In this document: positions 4,328 to 5,224 of the stretch, in pieces
Layout: each line of letters opens with the position of its first letter
Position numbering within the stretch: position 1 is the stretch's first letter
Assembly: GCA_903834645.1 (NCBI GenBank)
Contig: CAILKA010000479.1
Location: 1 to 5,224, forward strand
Length of the DNA: 5,224 bases
Direction: 5' to 3'
From: an uncultured beta proteobacterium
Lineage (GTDB): Bacteria; Pseudomonadota; Gammaproteobacteria; Burkholderiales; Burkholderiaceae_C
The notes under the pieces: model-generated
The model's database searches: none
What the model was told of the DNA's origin: nothing
Seen by the model: only the letters and a program-made list of their open reading frames with translations
Translations under genes and position numbers: made by a program

Positions 4328-5224
4328 ATGGTTGAACCTGCAACACCAGCAGCCCGGCCCCCGGGCCTGGCCGCCGAGCCCGACGTGCGGCGCGCGCGCA
4401 CGCCGCACAAGTCGCTGTACCTCGACGAGGCCATGTGGACACGCGTGCGCGAACAGGTGTACGCGCGCGCCTGGCACTGGCTCGGGCCGCTGCCCGCGCT
4501 CGCGCAGCCGTGCGCGCTGCAACCCGTGGACCTCCTGCCCGGCTTGCTGGACGAGCCGCTGCTGCTCACGCGCGACGCCGCCGGCACGCTGCACGCGCTG
4601 AGCAACGTGTGCACGCACCGCGCCAAGGTGCTGGTGGAGTCGCCCTGCCACGCCGACCACATCCGCTGCGGCTACCACTCGCGCCGCTTCGAGCTCGACG
4701 GGCGGCTGCGCCACATGCCGGGCTTCGAGGGCGCGTGCGACTTTCCCTCGCGCGCCGACGACCTGCCCCAGGTGGCGCTCGAGCTCGCCGCCGGCCACGC
4801 CTTCGTGAGCCTGGAGCCGCACGTGCCCTTCGCGCAGTGGGCTGGCGACGCGCTGGAGCGCCTGGCCTGGCTACCGATGCAGGCCTGGGCGCACGACCCG
4901 GCGCGAGACCGCACCTGGTCCTTCGACGCGCACTGGGCGCTGTACGTGGAGAACTACCTCGAGGGCCTGCACATCCCCTTCGTGCACCCGGGGCTGAGCG
5001 CAGCGCTGGACATGAACGCCTACCGCTACGAGCTGGCTCCCCACGGCGTGCTGCAGCTCGCGCTGGCCCGCCCCGGCGAGCCCGCACTCGAGCCGCCAGA
5101 AGGCCACCGCGACCACGGCCTGCGCGTGGCGGCCTACTACTGGTGGCTCTTTCCGAACCTGATGCTCAACGTCTACCCCTGGGGCCTGTCGGTCAACGTC
5201 GTCGAGCCGGTCTCGCCGACGCAC
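4328..5224 (+). CDS. Rieske non-heme iron oxygenase, alpha subunit (3' end outside window)
   Basis: The frame is open from ATG 4328 to the right edge (299 codons). The Rieske [2Fe-2S] domain (about 45-165) has C95-T-H97, 16 residues, then C114-G-Y-H117, the exact cluster ligand pattern. The catalytic domain begins near 195 and shows ENYLEGLHIPFVHP, giving N209, E212 (position of the bridging Asp), H215 and H220, the two His iron ligands; the third ligand, a C-terminal Asp, lies outside. This fits the COG4638 class of ring-hydroxylating or choline/carnitine-type monooxygenases, which oxidise aromatic or quaternary-amine substrates with electrons from a reductase. The substrate is not predictable. 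The cluster loop reads CGYHSRRF in place of the common C-P-Y-H-G-W. No reductase or ferredoxin gene is visible. Residues 21-55 (RRARTPHKSLYLDEAMW onward) look conserved, so the start is at or near 4328. No clear Shine-Dalgarno sequence precedes it; CACAAT (4314-4319) is a weak -10 that would make the mRNA nearly leaderless. Confidence 0.9.
   Translation, partial: MVEPATPAARPPGLAAEPDVRRARTPHKSLYLDEAMWTRVREQVYARAWHWLGPLPALAQPCALQPVDLLPGLLDEPLLLTRDAAGTLHALSNVCTHRAKVLVESPCHADHIRCGYHSRRFELDGRLRHMPGFEGACDFPSRADDLPQVALELAAGHAFVSLEPHVPFAQWAGDALERLAWLPMQAWAHDPARDRTWSFDAHWALYVENYLEGLHIPFVHPGLSAALDMNAYRYELAPHGVLQLALARPGEPALEPPEGHRDHGLRVAAYYWWLFPNLMLNVYPWGLSVNVVEPVSPTH

Noticed and set aside
3337..4335. 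332-residue plus-strand open frame opposite the amidohydrolase
   Set aside because: Second mirror frame of the same gene, rich in Ser/Arg/Pro, with no recognisable motif and no ribosome site.
4223..4822. Minus-strand frames opposite the Rieske gene
   Set aside because: The plus strand has exact Rieske and iron-site motifs; the antisense frames lack any.

Overview
The window is about 5.2 kb of very GC-rich DNA, with G or C at most third codon positions. Its genes (a YfcG-type glutathione transferase, a DUF2799 lipoprotein and a Rieske oxygenase) are typical of an environmental proteobacterium. Burkholderiales (Betaproteobacteria) is my best guess, but it rests on gene content and composition, not on a marker gene. 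The region is compact chromosomal DNA. I see no RNA genes, insertion sequences, CRISPR arrays, prophage or attachment sites.

Layout, left to right. Positions 3-152 hold the 3' end of an unidentified gene, followed by a GC-rich hairpin that may terminate it. Positions 206-248 form a small AT-rich island with a sigma70-like promoter overlapped by two LexA-like half-palindromic boxes. This promoter points into two tiny, closely spaced plus-strand ORFs (27 and 66 codons, 269-560). Convergent to them on the minus strand is a DUF2799-family lipoprotein (590-1177). After a 170-bp divergent gap comes a tight plus-strand cluster: a small single-domain cupin (1348-1650), a YfcG/Nu-class glutathione transferase (1668-2351) and a second, different glutathione transferase (2363-2995), with gaps of only 17 and 11 bp. 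A complete M20D-type amidohydrolase lies convergent on the minus strand (3006-4193). A 134-bp divergent intergenic region with two strong inverted repeats separates it from the alpha subunit of a Rieske non-heme iron oxygenase (4328 onward), which runs off the right edge after its Rieske motif and the first part of its iron site.

How the genes may work together: the cupin and two glutathione transferases look like one transcription unit for thiol/redox or xenobiotic chemistry. The amidohydrolase and Rieske oxygenase are catabolic enzymes that could share the divergent control region. These links are inferred from spacing and orientation only. The most unusual item is the possible SOS-type promoter driving a 27-codon Arg/Trp-rich peptide ORF coupled to a 66-codon ORF. 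No convincing new multi-gene system is visible; the rest is ordinary accessory metabolism.
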